A DNA stretch of 58,118 nt from an uncultured Desulfovibrio sp. GTDB taxonomy: Bacteria > Desulfobacterota > Desulfovibrionia > Desulfovibrionales > Desulfovibrionaceae. The stretch covers positions 1 through 58,118 of the forward strand of contig NZ_CASDOY010000006.1 of assembly GCF_949282365.1 (NCBI RefSeq). Direction: 5' to 3'. The translations under genes and the position numbers were made by a program. The notes beneath the pieces are model-generated. The model was given only the letters and a program-made list of their open reading frames with translations, was not told where the DNA came from and searched no databases. Shown piece by piece: positions 51,314 through 58,118 of this stretch; positions within the stretch are counted from its first letter, which is position 1, and the number at the start of each line of letters is the position of its first letter.

Positions 51314-51877
51314 GTGAGCGAGATTACCGTTACGGAACACGAGATCCGTCCCTATTTCGATATGGAAGGCTTCATGACCCTGAGCCAGGAAACGCGCCTG
51401 GGCGGCGCGACGCTGGAACGGCTGTGCAAGCTGTGGGAAGAATGGATGCCGCAGCTCAAGGTCTGCGAGATCAAGACGGCCAAGATCTCCTACCTGGCTG
51501 TCTGGCTGCCCGAGAGCGTGGAACAGCAGGTGGACGCCGCCTGGGAAAGATCGCCTTCGGACGGCTGGCAGGACAACAACCTGGCCCAGTACATGTGCAT
51601 GTCCGCCGTGCAGGAAGTGCTGCCCCAGGTGGAAGACGCCGGCTGCGCGCCCGCGCCGCGCCCCACCGAGGCCCTGCGCGAGGCCCTGGCCGGGCTGGGG
51701 CTGGAGTACCGCACGGATGCCCCCACCCTGAACCGCCGCTTCGCCCTGGTGACCCATTATCCTTTCAAGGGCGGCTGCGAGATCTGTCATCTGCAGTCCA
51801 ACTGCCCCAAGGGGCAGGGCAAGAGCGAGGCCGCCAGCGTGGTGCTGCCCGGCTACGAGCAGGGGCAGGCCGAATAG
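51314..51877 (+). CDS. Hypothetical protein with C-terminal cysteine cluster
   Basis: A 187-residue protein with GTG start behind AAGGAG. The body is predicted helical (LERLCKLWEEWMPQLKVCEI). The last 45 residues hold GGCEICHLQSNCPKG, in which three Cys and a His could bind a metal or an iron-sulfur cluster. No signal peptide or membrane segment was seen. Family not recognised. Confidence 0.6.
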   Translation: MSEITVTEHEIRPYFDMEGFMTLSQETRLGGATLERLCKLWEEWMPQLKVCEIKTAKISYLAVWLPESVEQQVDAAWERSPSDGWQDNNLAQYMCMSAVQEVLPQVEDAGCAPAPRPTEALREALAGLGLEYRTDAPTLNRRFALVTHYPFKGGCEICHLQSNCPKGQGKSEAASVVLPGYEQGQAE

Positions 51878-51931
51878 CATGTCTGGAGCGCGCCGGGGCC
51901 TGCGGGTTCCGGCGCACCCTGCCGGCGGCGG

Positions 51932-52237
51932 TCAGCGCCCTTCCATGACCAGGGTATGCGCCACGCCGTCAGGCGTGCGGACCACGATCTCCACCGTGCG
52001 GCTGTTGCGGGTGACGGAAACCACCAGGCAGGTGGTCGTCTCGTCATTGCTGTAATTGCGCACGTCCACGGTGTCCCCCTTGTTGGGCAGGGCATCGGGG
52101 ATGATCTCCACCAGGTCGGCGGAGTCCGCATCAAAGCCGTCCCAGGCCAGGGCGGGAAGCGGCAGGGCCAGGCAGGCGCAAAGGCCGATGACGGCCGGCA
52201 GACGCCGGACACGCTGATTGCGTAACAAAGTCTTCAT
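51932..52237 (-). CDS. Small secreted protein, DUF5334-like
   Basis: A 101-residue protein with an N-terminal signal peptide (RRLPAVIGLCACLALPLPAL, probable cleavage before WDGFD). The mature part WDGFDADSADLVEIIPDALP and VRNYSNDETTTCLVVSVTRN resembles the small DUF5334 exported proteins with a two-sheet fold. It is divergent from moaA with only 57 nt between starts. Confidence 0.6.
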   Translation of the reverse strand: MKTLLRNQRVRRLPAVIGLCACLALPLPALAWDGFDADSADLVEIIPDALPNKGDTVDVRNYSNDETTTCLVVSVTRNSRTVEIVVRTPDGVAHTLVMEGR

Positions 52238-52294
52238 GGCTGCATGTGTAAAACCATTTTGGCTTCTTGGCAACAGGAGGCCCCCGGAGGGAGA

Positions 52295-53302
52295 ATGAGC
52301 ATCCTTGCCCTGCATGACGATCACGGCCGCACGGTGCGCTACCTGCGCCTGTCGCTGACCGATCGTTGCAACCTGCGCTGTCTGTACTGCCACAGCAACG
52401 CCCGGCACCAGTGCATCCCGCACGAGCAGGTGCTGCGCTACGAGGAGATGCTCCGCCTGGTGCGGATCGTGCGCTCCATGGGCGTGGGCAAGGTCCGCCT
52501 GACCGGCGGCGAGCCCTTCGCGCGCAAGGGCTGTGACGACTTCCTCAGCCGCCTGCGGCATGATTTCGGCGACCTGGACATCCGCATCACCACCAACGGG
52601 ACCCTGCTGGAAGAACACATCCCCCTGCTGCGGAAGATCGGCATCAGCGCCGTGAACCTCTCCCTGGACAGCTTCGACCGCGCCACCTTCGCCCGGGTGA
52701 CCGGACGCGACATGCTGCCCGACGTGCTGCGCGCCCTGGACGCCATGCTGGCTGCGGGCATCCGGGTCAAGATCAATGCCGTGGGCCTGCGCGGCATCAA
52801 TGACGGGCAGATGGCCGATTTCGTGCATGCGGCCCGGACCATGCCCGTGGACGTGCGCTTCATCGAGTTCATGCCCATGGGCAGCGATACCCTGTGGAGC
52901 CCGGAAAATTTCTGGCCCGCGGACGAGATCCGCGCCGCTGTGGAACAGCACGTCCGCCTGGTGCCGCTGGGCGACGCCAACGAGGGCCGGCGCGGCCCGG
53001 CGCGCATGTTCGCCGTGGAGGGCGGCAAGGGGCGCATGGGCTTCATCACGCCCCTGACCAACCATTTCTGCCTCTCCTGCAACCGCCTGCGCCTGACCAG
53101 CGACGGGCATCTGCGCACCTGCCTGTTCGCGGACAGGGAATACCCCCTGCGGCCCCTGCTGCGGCACTCCAGGATCACGGACGAGCAGCTTGCCCGGGTC
53201 ATCGCCCGGGCCTGCAGGAGCAAACCGGTGGGCGCGGACCTGCTGGCGGCCCGGCAGGGCTCCGCCGTGGCCAGCAGCAAGATGGTCTCCATCGGCGGCT
53301 AG
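52295..53302 (+). CDS. moaA: GTP 3',8-cyclase MoaA
   Basis: A radical SAM enzyme for the first step of molybdopterin synthesis. The N-terminal cluster motif is DRCNLRCLYCHSN, the GTP-proximal C-terminal cluster is NHFCLSCNRLRLTSDGHLRT followed by CLF, and the double-Gly end (SIGG) required for activity is present. 335 residues. ATG 52295 has GGAGGGAG upstream. No molybdenum-cofactor riboswitch fits in the short upstream space. Confidence 0.95.
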   Translation: MSILALHDDHGRTVRYLRLSLTDRCNLRCLYCHSNARHQCIPHEQVLRYEEMLRLVRIVRSMGVGKVRLTGGEPFARKGCDDFLSRLRHDFGDLDIRITTNGTLLEEHIPLLRKIGISAVNLSLDSFDRATFARVTGRDMLPDVLRALDAMLAAGIRVKINAVGLRGINDGQMADFVHAARTMPVDVRFIEFMPMGSDTLWSPENFWPADEIRAAVEQHVRLVPLGDANEGRRGPARMFAVEGGKGRMGFITPLTNHFCLSCNRLRLTSDGHLRTCLFADREYPLRPLLRHSRITDEQLARVIARACRSKPVGADLLAARQGSAVASSKMVSIGG

Positions 53303-53487
53303 GGCGTGTTGGTGCAACTTTTGCTAGTCATTGCCGGTAAATAGAGAATATCGGCCACGCCTGTCCGGTGAAGGAACTTGCCGCATGCTCCCGCGCCCAT
53401 CTGAAAAAACGCGCTGGGGAAAGCGGGCGGTACCCGGGCAGGACGTCGCGGCAGGCCGGTCCCGGAGGACCGGGGAGGGGAAAGACG

Positions 53488-53901
53488 ATGTGGCAGGTCT
53501 ATGCGGTGCTGGCGGCCGTGTTCGCGGCCCTGACGGCCATATTTTCCAAGCTGGGCGTGCGGGATGTGGATTCCGGGCTGGCCACGGCCATTCGGGTGGG
53601 CTTCATCCTGCTCCTGACCTGGGGCATGAGCCTCTATGCCGGCACCTGGCGGGAGGTGCGCCAGCTGGGCGGCCAGACCTGGCTCTTCCTCTTTCTTTCC
53701 GCCGTGGCCACGGGCCTGTCCTGGCTGTGCTATTTCAAGGCCCTGCAACTGGGCGACGTGTCCCGGGTCGCGCCGCTGGACAAGCTCAGCGTGCCGCTGG
53801 CCATGCTGCTGGGCGTGCTCTTTTTGGGCGAGCCCTGTGACATCAAGACCGTGGCCGGCGGCCTGCTGATCACGGCCGGCGCCCTGCTGCTGGTCCTGTG
53901 A
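53488..53901 (+). CDS. Small EamA-family membrane protein (half transporter)
   Basis: The 137-residue product has about five hydrophobic segments and the EamA/DMT pattern: VLAAVFAALTAIFSKLGVRD at the start and GDVSRVAPLDKLSVPLAMLL, GVLFLGEP near the end. It corresponds to one EamA repeat, so a dimer would be needed to form a ten-helix carrier. ATG 53488 follows GGGGAGGGG. The substrate is unknown. ruvA starts 56 nt after it. Confidence 0.75.
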   Translation: MWQVYAVLAAVFAALTAIFSKLGVRDVDSGLATAIRVGFILLLTWGMSLYAGTWREVRQLGGQTWLFLFLSAVATGLSWLCYFKALQLGDVSRVAPLDKLSVPLAMLLGVLFLGEPCDIKTVAGGLLITAGALLLVL

Positions 53902-53957
53902 GGCGCCCGCGGCCGCGTCGCCGTCCCCCGAACCATCCCGCACGACAAGGAGCATCC

Positions 53958-54569
53958 ATGATCGCCTATCTTGAAGGCCTGCTGGCCGAGACCTGGGGCA
54001 CCTCCTGCATCGTGGTCACGCGCGGCGGCGTGGGCTACGAAGTGGACCTGCCCGCCCACACCATGGCGTCCTTGCCCGGGCGCGGCGAACAGGTGGCCCT
54101 GTATGTCAGCATGGTGGTGCGCGAGGATGCCCAGCAGCTGTTCGGCTTCGCCACCTTCGAGGAGCGGCAGGTCTTCGGGGTGCTGCTGACCATTTCCAAG
54201 GTCGGCGCGCGCACGGCCCTGGCCATCCTTTCCCTGTACCGGCCCGACGACCTGCGCCGCATCGTGCTGGAAGACGACGTGGACGCCCTGACCCGGGTGA
54301 GCGGCATCGGCAAGAAGACGGCCCAGCACGTCTTCCTGGAGCTCAAGTACAAGCTCAAGGTGGAGGACGCGCCGCAGGCGGCGGTGCTGGCGGCCGACGG
54401 CCGTCCGGGCTCCGTGTTCCGGGACGTGCTTGATGGATTGGCCAATCTCGGCTACTCTGAGGATGAATGCGCTCCTGTGGTCAAGAACATCCTGCTGCAG
54501 GAGCCCGACCTTGACGTCACCGGCGCTTTGCGGGCGGCGCTCAAGGCCTTGGCGCGCGGTCGTCTGTAG
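53958..54569 (+). CDS. ruvA: Holliday junction DNA helicase subunit RuvA
   Basis: RuvA binds Holliday junctions and loads RuvB. The 203-residue product has the OB-fold N-terminus (MIAYLEGLLAETWGTSCIVV), helix-hairpin-helix motifs (VGARTALAIL, VSGIGKKTAQHVFLEL) and the C-terminal domain III (NLGYSEDECAPVVK) that contacts RuvB. ATG 53958 has AAGGAG. ruvC is not adjacent. Confidence 0.96.
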   Translation: MIAYLEGLLAETWGTSCIVVTRGGVGYEVDLPAHTMASLPGRGEQVALYVSMVVREDAQQLFGFATFEERQVFGVLLTISKVGARTALAILSLYRPDDLRRIVLEDDVDALTRVSGIGKKTAQHVFLELKYKLKVEDAPQAAVLAADGRPGSVFRDVLDGLANLGYSEDECAPVVKNILLQEPDLDVTGALRAALKALARGRL

Positions 54570-54644
54570 GCCGCCGCTTTCTTTTTCCCATCTCCCGCGC
54601 GGGCTTTGGCCCGGACGGGGCAAGCCTCCTGACCGGCAGGGATC

Positions 54645-55721
54645 ATGGCACAGAAAAATCATCCTTCTCCCGCGGCGCAGTTCTTCGGCAATGACGCCTG
54701 GGACGCGCCCGCGGCCCGCACGAGCCCCGCGCCCGCGTCCGTTCCGGACGATCCCGGCCTGAGCACGGCCGCGCTGGAAGAGAGCGTGCGGCCCCGCAGC
54801 CTGGATGATTTCATCGGCCAGGAGGAACTGCGCGCCAATCTGCGCGTCTATCTGGGGGCCGCCCGCGAACGCGGCGGCGCGCTGGATCATACGCTCTTTT
54901 ACGGCAACCCCGGTCTGGGCAAGACGACCCTGGCCCAGATCATGGCCGCCGAGCTGGGCGTCAACCTGATCTGCACGTCCGGCCCGGTGCTGGAGCGCAG
55001 CGGCGACCTGGCGGCCATCCTGACCAATCTGTCCCGCAACGACATCCTTTTCGTGGACGAGATCCACCGCATGCCCATCGCCGTGGAGGAGGTCCTCTAT
55101 CCGGCCATGGAGGACTTCAAGCTGGATCTGGTCATCGGTCAGGGCCCGGCGGCGCGCACGGTGAAGATCGATCTGGAGCCCTTCACCTTGGTGGGTGCCA
55201 CCACGCGCATGGGCCTCATCTCTTCGCCCTTGCGCGGCCGCTTCGGCATCCTGGCGCATCTGGAGTTCTACACGCCCGCCGACCTGGCCCGGGTGGTCCG
55301 GCGCACCGCGCGCATCCTCGGCATCTCCGTCACGGCGGAGGGCGCGGAGGAGATCGGCCGCCGTTCCCGGGGCACGCCGCGCATCGCCAACCGCCTCTTG
55401 CGCCGCGTGCGGGATTTTGCCATGATGGGCGGCCACGACGTCATCAGCGCCGAGCAGGCTGCCGAAGCCCTGCGCTGCATGGACGTGGACGAGATGGGGC
55501 TGGACCGCATGGACAGGCGCCTGCTGGAAGTCATGATCACCCACTACGACGGCGGACCGGTGGGGCTCAAGACTCTGGCCGTGGCCTGCTCCGAAGAAGT
55601 GCGGACCATCGAGGAGATCTACGAACCCTACCTCATCCAGTGCGGCCTGCTCAAGCGCACGCCCCGCGGCCGCATGGTGACCGCCAAAGCCTACCGCCAC
55701 CTCAACCTCCTGCTGCGTTGA
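54645..55721 (+). CDS. ruvB: Holliday junction DNA helicase subunit RuvB
   Basis: An AAA+ motor that drives branch migration. After a variable N-terminal tail of about 45 residues comes RPRSLDDFIGQEELRANLRV, Walker A GNPGLGKTT at residue 87, Walker B ILFVDEIHRM, and the arginine-finger region GATTRMGLISSPLRGRFG. The C-terminal winged helix ends in PRGRMVTAKAYRHL. 358 residues. Confidence 0.96.
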   Translation: MAQKNHPSPAAQFFGNDAWDAPAARTSPAPASVPDDPGLSTAALEESVRPRSLDDFIGQEELRANLRVYLGAARERGGALDHTLFYGNPGLGKTTLAQIMAAELGVNLICTSGPVLERSGDLAAILTNLSRNDILFVDEIHRMPIAVEEVLYPAMEDFKLDLVIGQGPAARTVKIDLEPFTLVGATTRMGLISSPLRGRFGILAHLEFYTPADLARVVRRTARILGISVTAEGAEEIGRRSRGTPRIANRLLRRVRDFAMMGGHDVISAEQAAEALRCMDVDEMGLDRMDRRLLEVMITHYDGGPVGLKTLAVACSEEVRTIEEIYEPYLIQCGLLKRTPRGRMVTAKAYRHLNLLLR

Positions 55722-55791
55722 TACGCTGAAAGACAGCGGACAGGCTGTTGTCGCTCCCGTATGGTTGCGACGGCAACCTTCTGCTTTCTCT

Positions 55792-55809
55792 GGAGCATGG
55801 CTCCTTTTT
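55792..55809 (+). terminator. Weak terminator candidate after ruvB
   Basis: GGAGC/GCTCC, loop ATG, followed by TTTTT. The stem is only 5 bp. The rest of the roughly 300-nt interval before the next gene holds nothing I recognise. Confidence 0.4.
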
Positions 55810-56020
55810 GGTGCCGCGCCGGCGACGGCGCGCTGTCCTTTTTGTTCCCGCGGAACAGGGCAGCGGCCCGCGCCCCGCGGCGGGCGTCGCCCCGGAACGC
55901 TCTTGCGCCTGCCTCCCCGACACCGGCACGGGAAGGCGGGACGCAGGAGCGGAGGCGACGCTCCCCATGGTTTTTCGCCGGAGTGTCGCGTCGCCTGTGG
56001 ACGCGGCCGGAGACATCGCT

Positions 56021-56737
56021 ATGAGAATGAATGTGGACATGTCCGTGTTGTGCAAACGCTATGCGGGCTTCACCGTGGCCCTGATCATCTGCGCCCTGGG
56101 CGTGGCCCTGGTCACCAATGCCTGCCTCGGCACCTCGCCCATCACCAGCCTGCCTTATGCATTGAGCGCCATCTTCCCCCTGAGCCTCGGCACCATGACC
56201 TTTTTGTCCAATATCTGCTTCCTCGTGGTGCAGAAGATCCTGCTGGGCCGCTACTTCACGCTGGGGCATCTGATGCAGCTGCCCGCCGTCTTCCTGTTCG
56301 GGGTCTTCATCGACGGCTGGATGTGGGCCACTTCCTACCTGATGTCGGACGTCTACTGGCAGCAGATGCTGATGTGCCTGGTGGGTTCCATGGTGCTGGG
56401 CTTGGGCGTGAGCCTGGAGATCATCAGCAATGCCACGGTCCTGCCCGGGGAAGGCATGGTCGTGGCCATCGTGTTCCGCACGCGCAAGAACTTCGGCAAT
56501 ATCAAGGTGCTGGTGGATTCCTCCATGGTGCTGGCGGCCGTGCTGCTCAGCCTGTCCGTGCTGCATACGGTGGTGGGCCTGCGCGAGGGCACCGTCATCT
56601 CGGCCGTGCTGGTGGGCCTGAGCGTACGCTTCTTCTCCCGCTGGACGCGCCGTCTGGCGCCCCTGTTCTGGGAAAGGGAGAAGCTGGCCAAGGCCCGTCG
56701 CCGCCGTCCGGTGCTGCGGGAGGGCTACGCCGCCTAG
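56021..56737 (+). CDS. YczE/YyaS-like membrane protein
   Basis: The 238-residue product has about five to six membrane helices and the YczE/YyaS (DUF6198-like) pattern: ALGVALVTNACLGTSPITSL, FPLSLGTMTFLSNICFLVVQ, PAVFLFGVFIDGWMW and ATVLPGEGMVVAIVFR. The C-terminus is basic and cytoplasmic. Molecular function of this family is unknown. ATG 56021 has a weak GGAG; ATG 56027 and 56039 are also in frame. Its TAG stop is the first codon of repeat copy C. Confidence 0.72.
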   Translation: MRMNVDMSVLCKRYAGFTVALIICALGVALVTNACLGTSPITSLPYALSAIFPLSLGTMTFLSNICFLVVQKILLGRYFTLGHLMQLPAVFLFGVFIDGWMWATSYLMSDVYWQQMLMCLVGSMVLGLGVSLEIISNATVLPGEGMVVAIVFRTRKNFGNIKVLVDSSMVLAAVLLSLSVLHTVVGLREGTVISAVLVGLSVRFFSRWTRRLAPLFWEREKLAKARRRRPVLREGYAA

Positions 56738-56830
56738 GCTCAGGATGCATGAGGTTTTGTTTTGAGGGAGGCCTTTTGCGTTGCTGTCGATGCCTGTAGC
56801 ATCCTTTGTCGCAACGGGCATGGCCTTGCG
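56735..56830 (+). repeat. Dispersed repeat, copy C (one unit)
   Basis: TAGGCTCAGGA, GTTTTGTTTTGAGGG, then one unit GCGTTGCTGTCGATGCC...CGTTGTCGCAACGGGCA-like with a G-T pair in the stem. The first three bases are the stop codon of the YczE-like gene. Confidence 0.85.
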
Positions 56831-56959
56831 GGCCGCCCTTTGGGGTGCTGCCCAGGCGAGAGGGCTTTCCCTTCCCCACAATGCCCATCCTTCCCCCAGC
56901 GCGCTTTTTCGGATGGGCGCGGGAACCTGCGGCAGGCATCCAGTACTGGGGATGTGTGG

Positions 56960-57062
56960 CTGATATTTTTCTTTGCTTGAAACAAATCATAAAATTTGTG
57001 CCAGCATGCCTTGGATGGTACGCCGCGCGACATGCAAGAGGGAGCCTTCGGGCTCCCTTTTG
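56960..57062 (+). ncRNA. Candidate small RNA gene (speculative)
   Basis: An isolated AT-rich block (56960-57000) is followed by about 40 nt with a GCATG/CATGC pairing and then a perfect terminator at 57039-57062. No open reading frame fits. It may instead be only a late terminator for the YczE-like gene. Confidence 0.3.
57039..57062 (+). terminator. Intrinsic terminator with UUCG loop
   Basis: AGGGAGCC/GGCTCCCT stem, loop TTCG, followed by TTTGTC. It separates the YczE-like gene and repeat copy C from the rRNA promoter region. Confidence 0.88.
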
Positions 57063-57784
57063 TCGTTTACGGGCCTTGTGTCATGGCAGGCGGAGGGCAA
57101 GAATGAGCATGGAGGGCAGCCTTATTGCCAGAGGCCAGACCCGGATTTTTCGCGCGAGCCCCGGACTGCCGGAGCCGGTCATGGCTGGAGGAAGAAGCTG
57201 ACCGGACTGCCGTGCGTGCTCCGTGTGGCCCCGATAGCTGATGAGGAGTCTGTCGCTTGCCGCCGCGTTCCCGGGCAGGGCCGGGCGGACAGCCTGACCG
57301 TCGGGACCTGGAGGCTGGCGCCGGGCGATCCCTCCCTCTCGTGCCGCGCGGTGTTGTGTGCTCCCTGCGGGGCCGGTCCCATGACAAAGCCGTGCAGGAT
57401 GCGCTCACCCCATGCGGCAGCCACGGCATGGTCGGGTGGTCTCGCCGTGCGTGCAGGCTCTGTTTACGCCGTGCGAGCCCTGCCCAGCCTCGCCGCATCC
57501 GCGTAGCTGCGACGGGATCCGGGCCGTCTGATCCGGAGCGGCCCCGCACGAGAGTGGACCCTGCATACGAGTGCCCGCGTGCGGGGAGGCTGCGGGAACA
57601 GGCGGCGAGACATGTCCTCCATCTGCACTGCCGTGACGGACGCGTTGCCTCTGGCCTCACGGGCCCCCGCGCATGGCTGTCACTGTCGTCGTGCCGGTCG
57701 CATTCACCTTTGTGTACGGCAGTCCGGCCGGGGGCGGTCTGGTGCTGTCCGAAAACAAAAAGTGTCTTTTTTGCGGCAAAAAGC
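57063..57784. other. Region upstream of the rRNA-type promoters, no gene seen
   Basis: About 720 nt of GC-rich DNA without a convincing gene or RNA. The last 35 nt before the first promoter are rich in A and T tracts (GAAAACAAAAAGTG, CTTTTTTGCGG), an UP-element-like arrangement. Confidence 0.5.
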
Positions 57785-57813
57785 TTGACGTCGCTGTCGA
57801 AAAGGCGCATAAG
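57785..57813 (+). promoter_or_regulatory. rRNA-type promoter P1
   Basis: TTGACG (57785-57790), 17-nt spacer, CATAAG (57808-57813), preceded by AT tracts. Confidence 0.75.
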
Positions 57814-57890
57814 GCCGTTCGCGCCGATGAACTGGCCGGGTCCGTAAGGGCGACGGGGAAAGGGAATTTCCCCGGATGGTCAAAAAGTTC

Positions 57891-57919
57891 TTGACGCGGG
57901 TTTGAAAACGGGGCATAAG
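57891..57919 (+). promoter_or_regulatory. rRNA-type promoter P2
   Basis: TTGACG (57891-57896), 17-nt spacer, CATAAG (57914-57919), identical in both hexamers to P1 and 106 nt downstream of it. Confidence 0.75.
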
Positions 57920-57986
57920 CCTCCTTCGCGTCAACGTGTCGCCCTGGGCGGCGGCAAGGTTTTTTTGCGGAAGCGAAAAAAAGTTG

Positions 57987-58015
57987 TTGACAGCGAAAAC
58001 GAAGCGGCGTAAATG
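57987..58015 (+). promoter_or_regulatory. rRNA-type promoter P3
   Basis: TTGACA (57987-57992), 17-nt spacer, TAAATG (58010-58015), 96 nt after P2. It follows GGTTTTTTTGCGGAAGCG and a run of seven A, another UP-element-like region. Confidence 0.75.
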
Positions 58016-58118
58016 ACTACTTCGCGCCGGGTGATCCGGCGGTGGTTCATTGACAAGTGAAGAGCGAACGGGAAGGAACTTTGAGATTCTGATTTCCGTC
58101 CAACGGAGATCTTTGCTA
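58016..58118 (+). other. Probable rRNA operon leader with boxA-like site
   Basis: Sequence after P3 contains GGTTCATTGACAAGTGAA (58044-58061), resembling the boxA antitermination region before 16S rRNA, where NusB and S10 act. The mature 16S 5' end is not reached inside the window. Confidence 0.6.

Overview
The window looks like a piece of a Desulfovibrio-type chromosome (Desulfovibrionaceae, Desulfobacterota). It is GC-rich and contains a ribosomal protein super-cluster, a futalosine-route menaquinone gene set, a selenocysteine-containing SelD, and housekeeping genes in an order I associate with sulfate-reducing deltaproteobacteria. The assignment is inferred from protein character and gene content; no 16S sequence lies inside the window.

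Layout, left to right. 1-2420 (minus strand): a dispersed repeat, then darP, a UbiA-family prenyltransferase (probably MqnP) and a MogA/MoaB-type protein, read as one operon. 2462-8776 (plus): queF, murJ, a membrane protein with an HPt-like tail, and an unusually long ftsY, closed by a strong terminator. 9095-24744: the S10-spc-alpha ribosomal protein cluster with secY, map, rpoA and rplQ. It has a leader of about 500 nt before rpsJ, an intrinsic terminator plus about 690 nt of non-coding DNA between rpsN and rpsH, a 16-bp hairpin before secY, and its own promoter for the rpmJ-rplQ part. tuf, fusA, adk and infA are not in the cluster.

25311-33583: selD (with an in-frame UGA and SECIS-like hairpin), tRNA-Leu(UAG), and the protein quality-control block tig-clpP-clpX-lon. 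34038-41314: mqnA, a secreted HbpS/GlcG-like protein, a frameshifted catalase behind an AT-rich Fur/PerR-like palindrome, then mqnE-mqnC facing away from mqnD. With MqnP at the left end, most of the futalosine menaquinone route is in this window (MqnB is not). 41869-48721: a MATE exporter, a TetR-type regulator, and a 1414-residue protein combining two acyl-CoA dehydratase activase domains with a dehydratase-like C-terminal part.

48810-56737: a nuclease-family protein, miaB and small conserved proteins (minus), then moaA, an EamA-type half transporter, ruvA-ruvB and a YczE-like membrane protein (plus). 56738-58118: no protein gene. It holds a repeat copy, an isolated AT-rich segment ending in a terminator (small-RNA candidate), and three evenly spaced promoters with a boxA-like leader, which most likely drive an rRNA operon starting just past the window edge.

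The observations I rate highest are the repeat family whose first three bases are the stop codons of three unrelated genes, the selenocysteine form of SelD, the terminator that splits the spc operon, and the one-base frameshift in the catalase gene.
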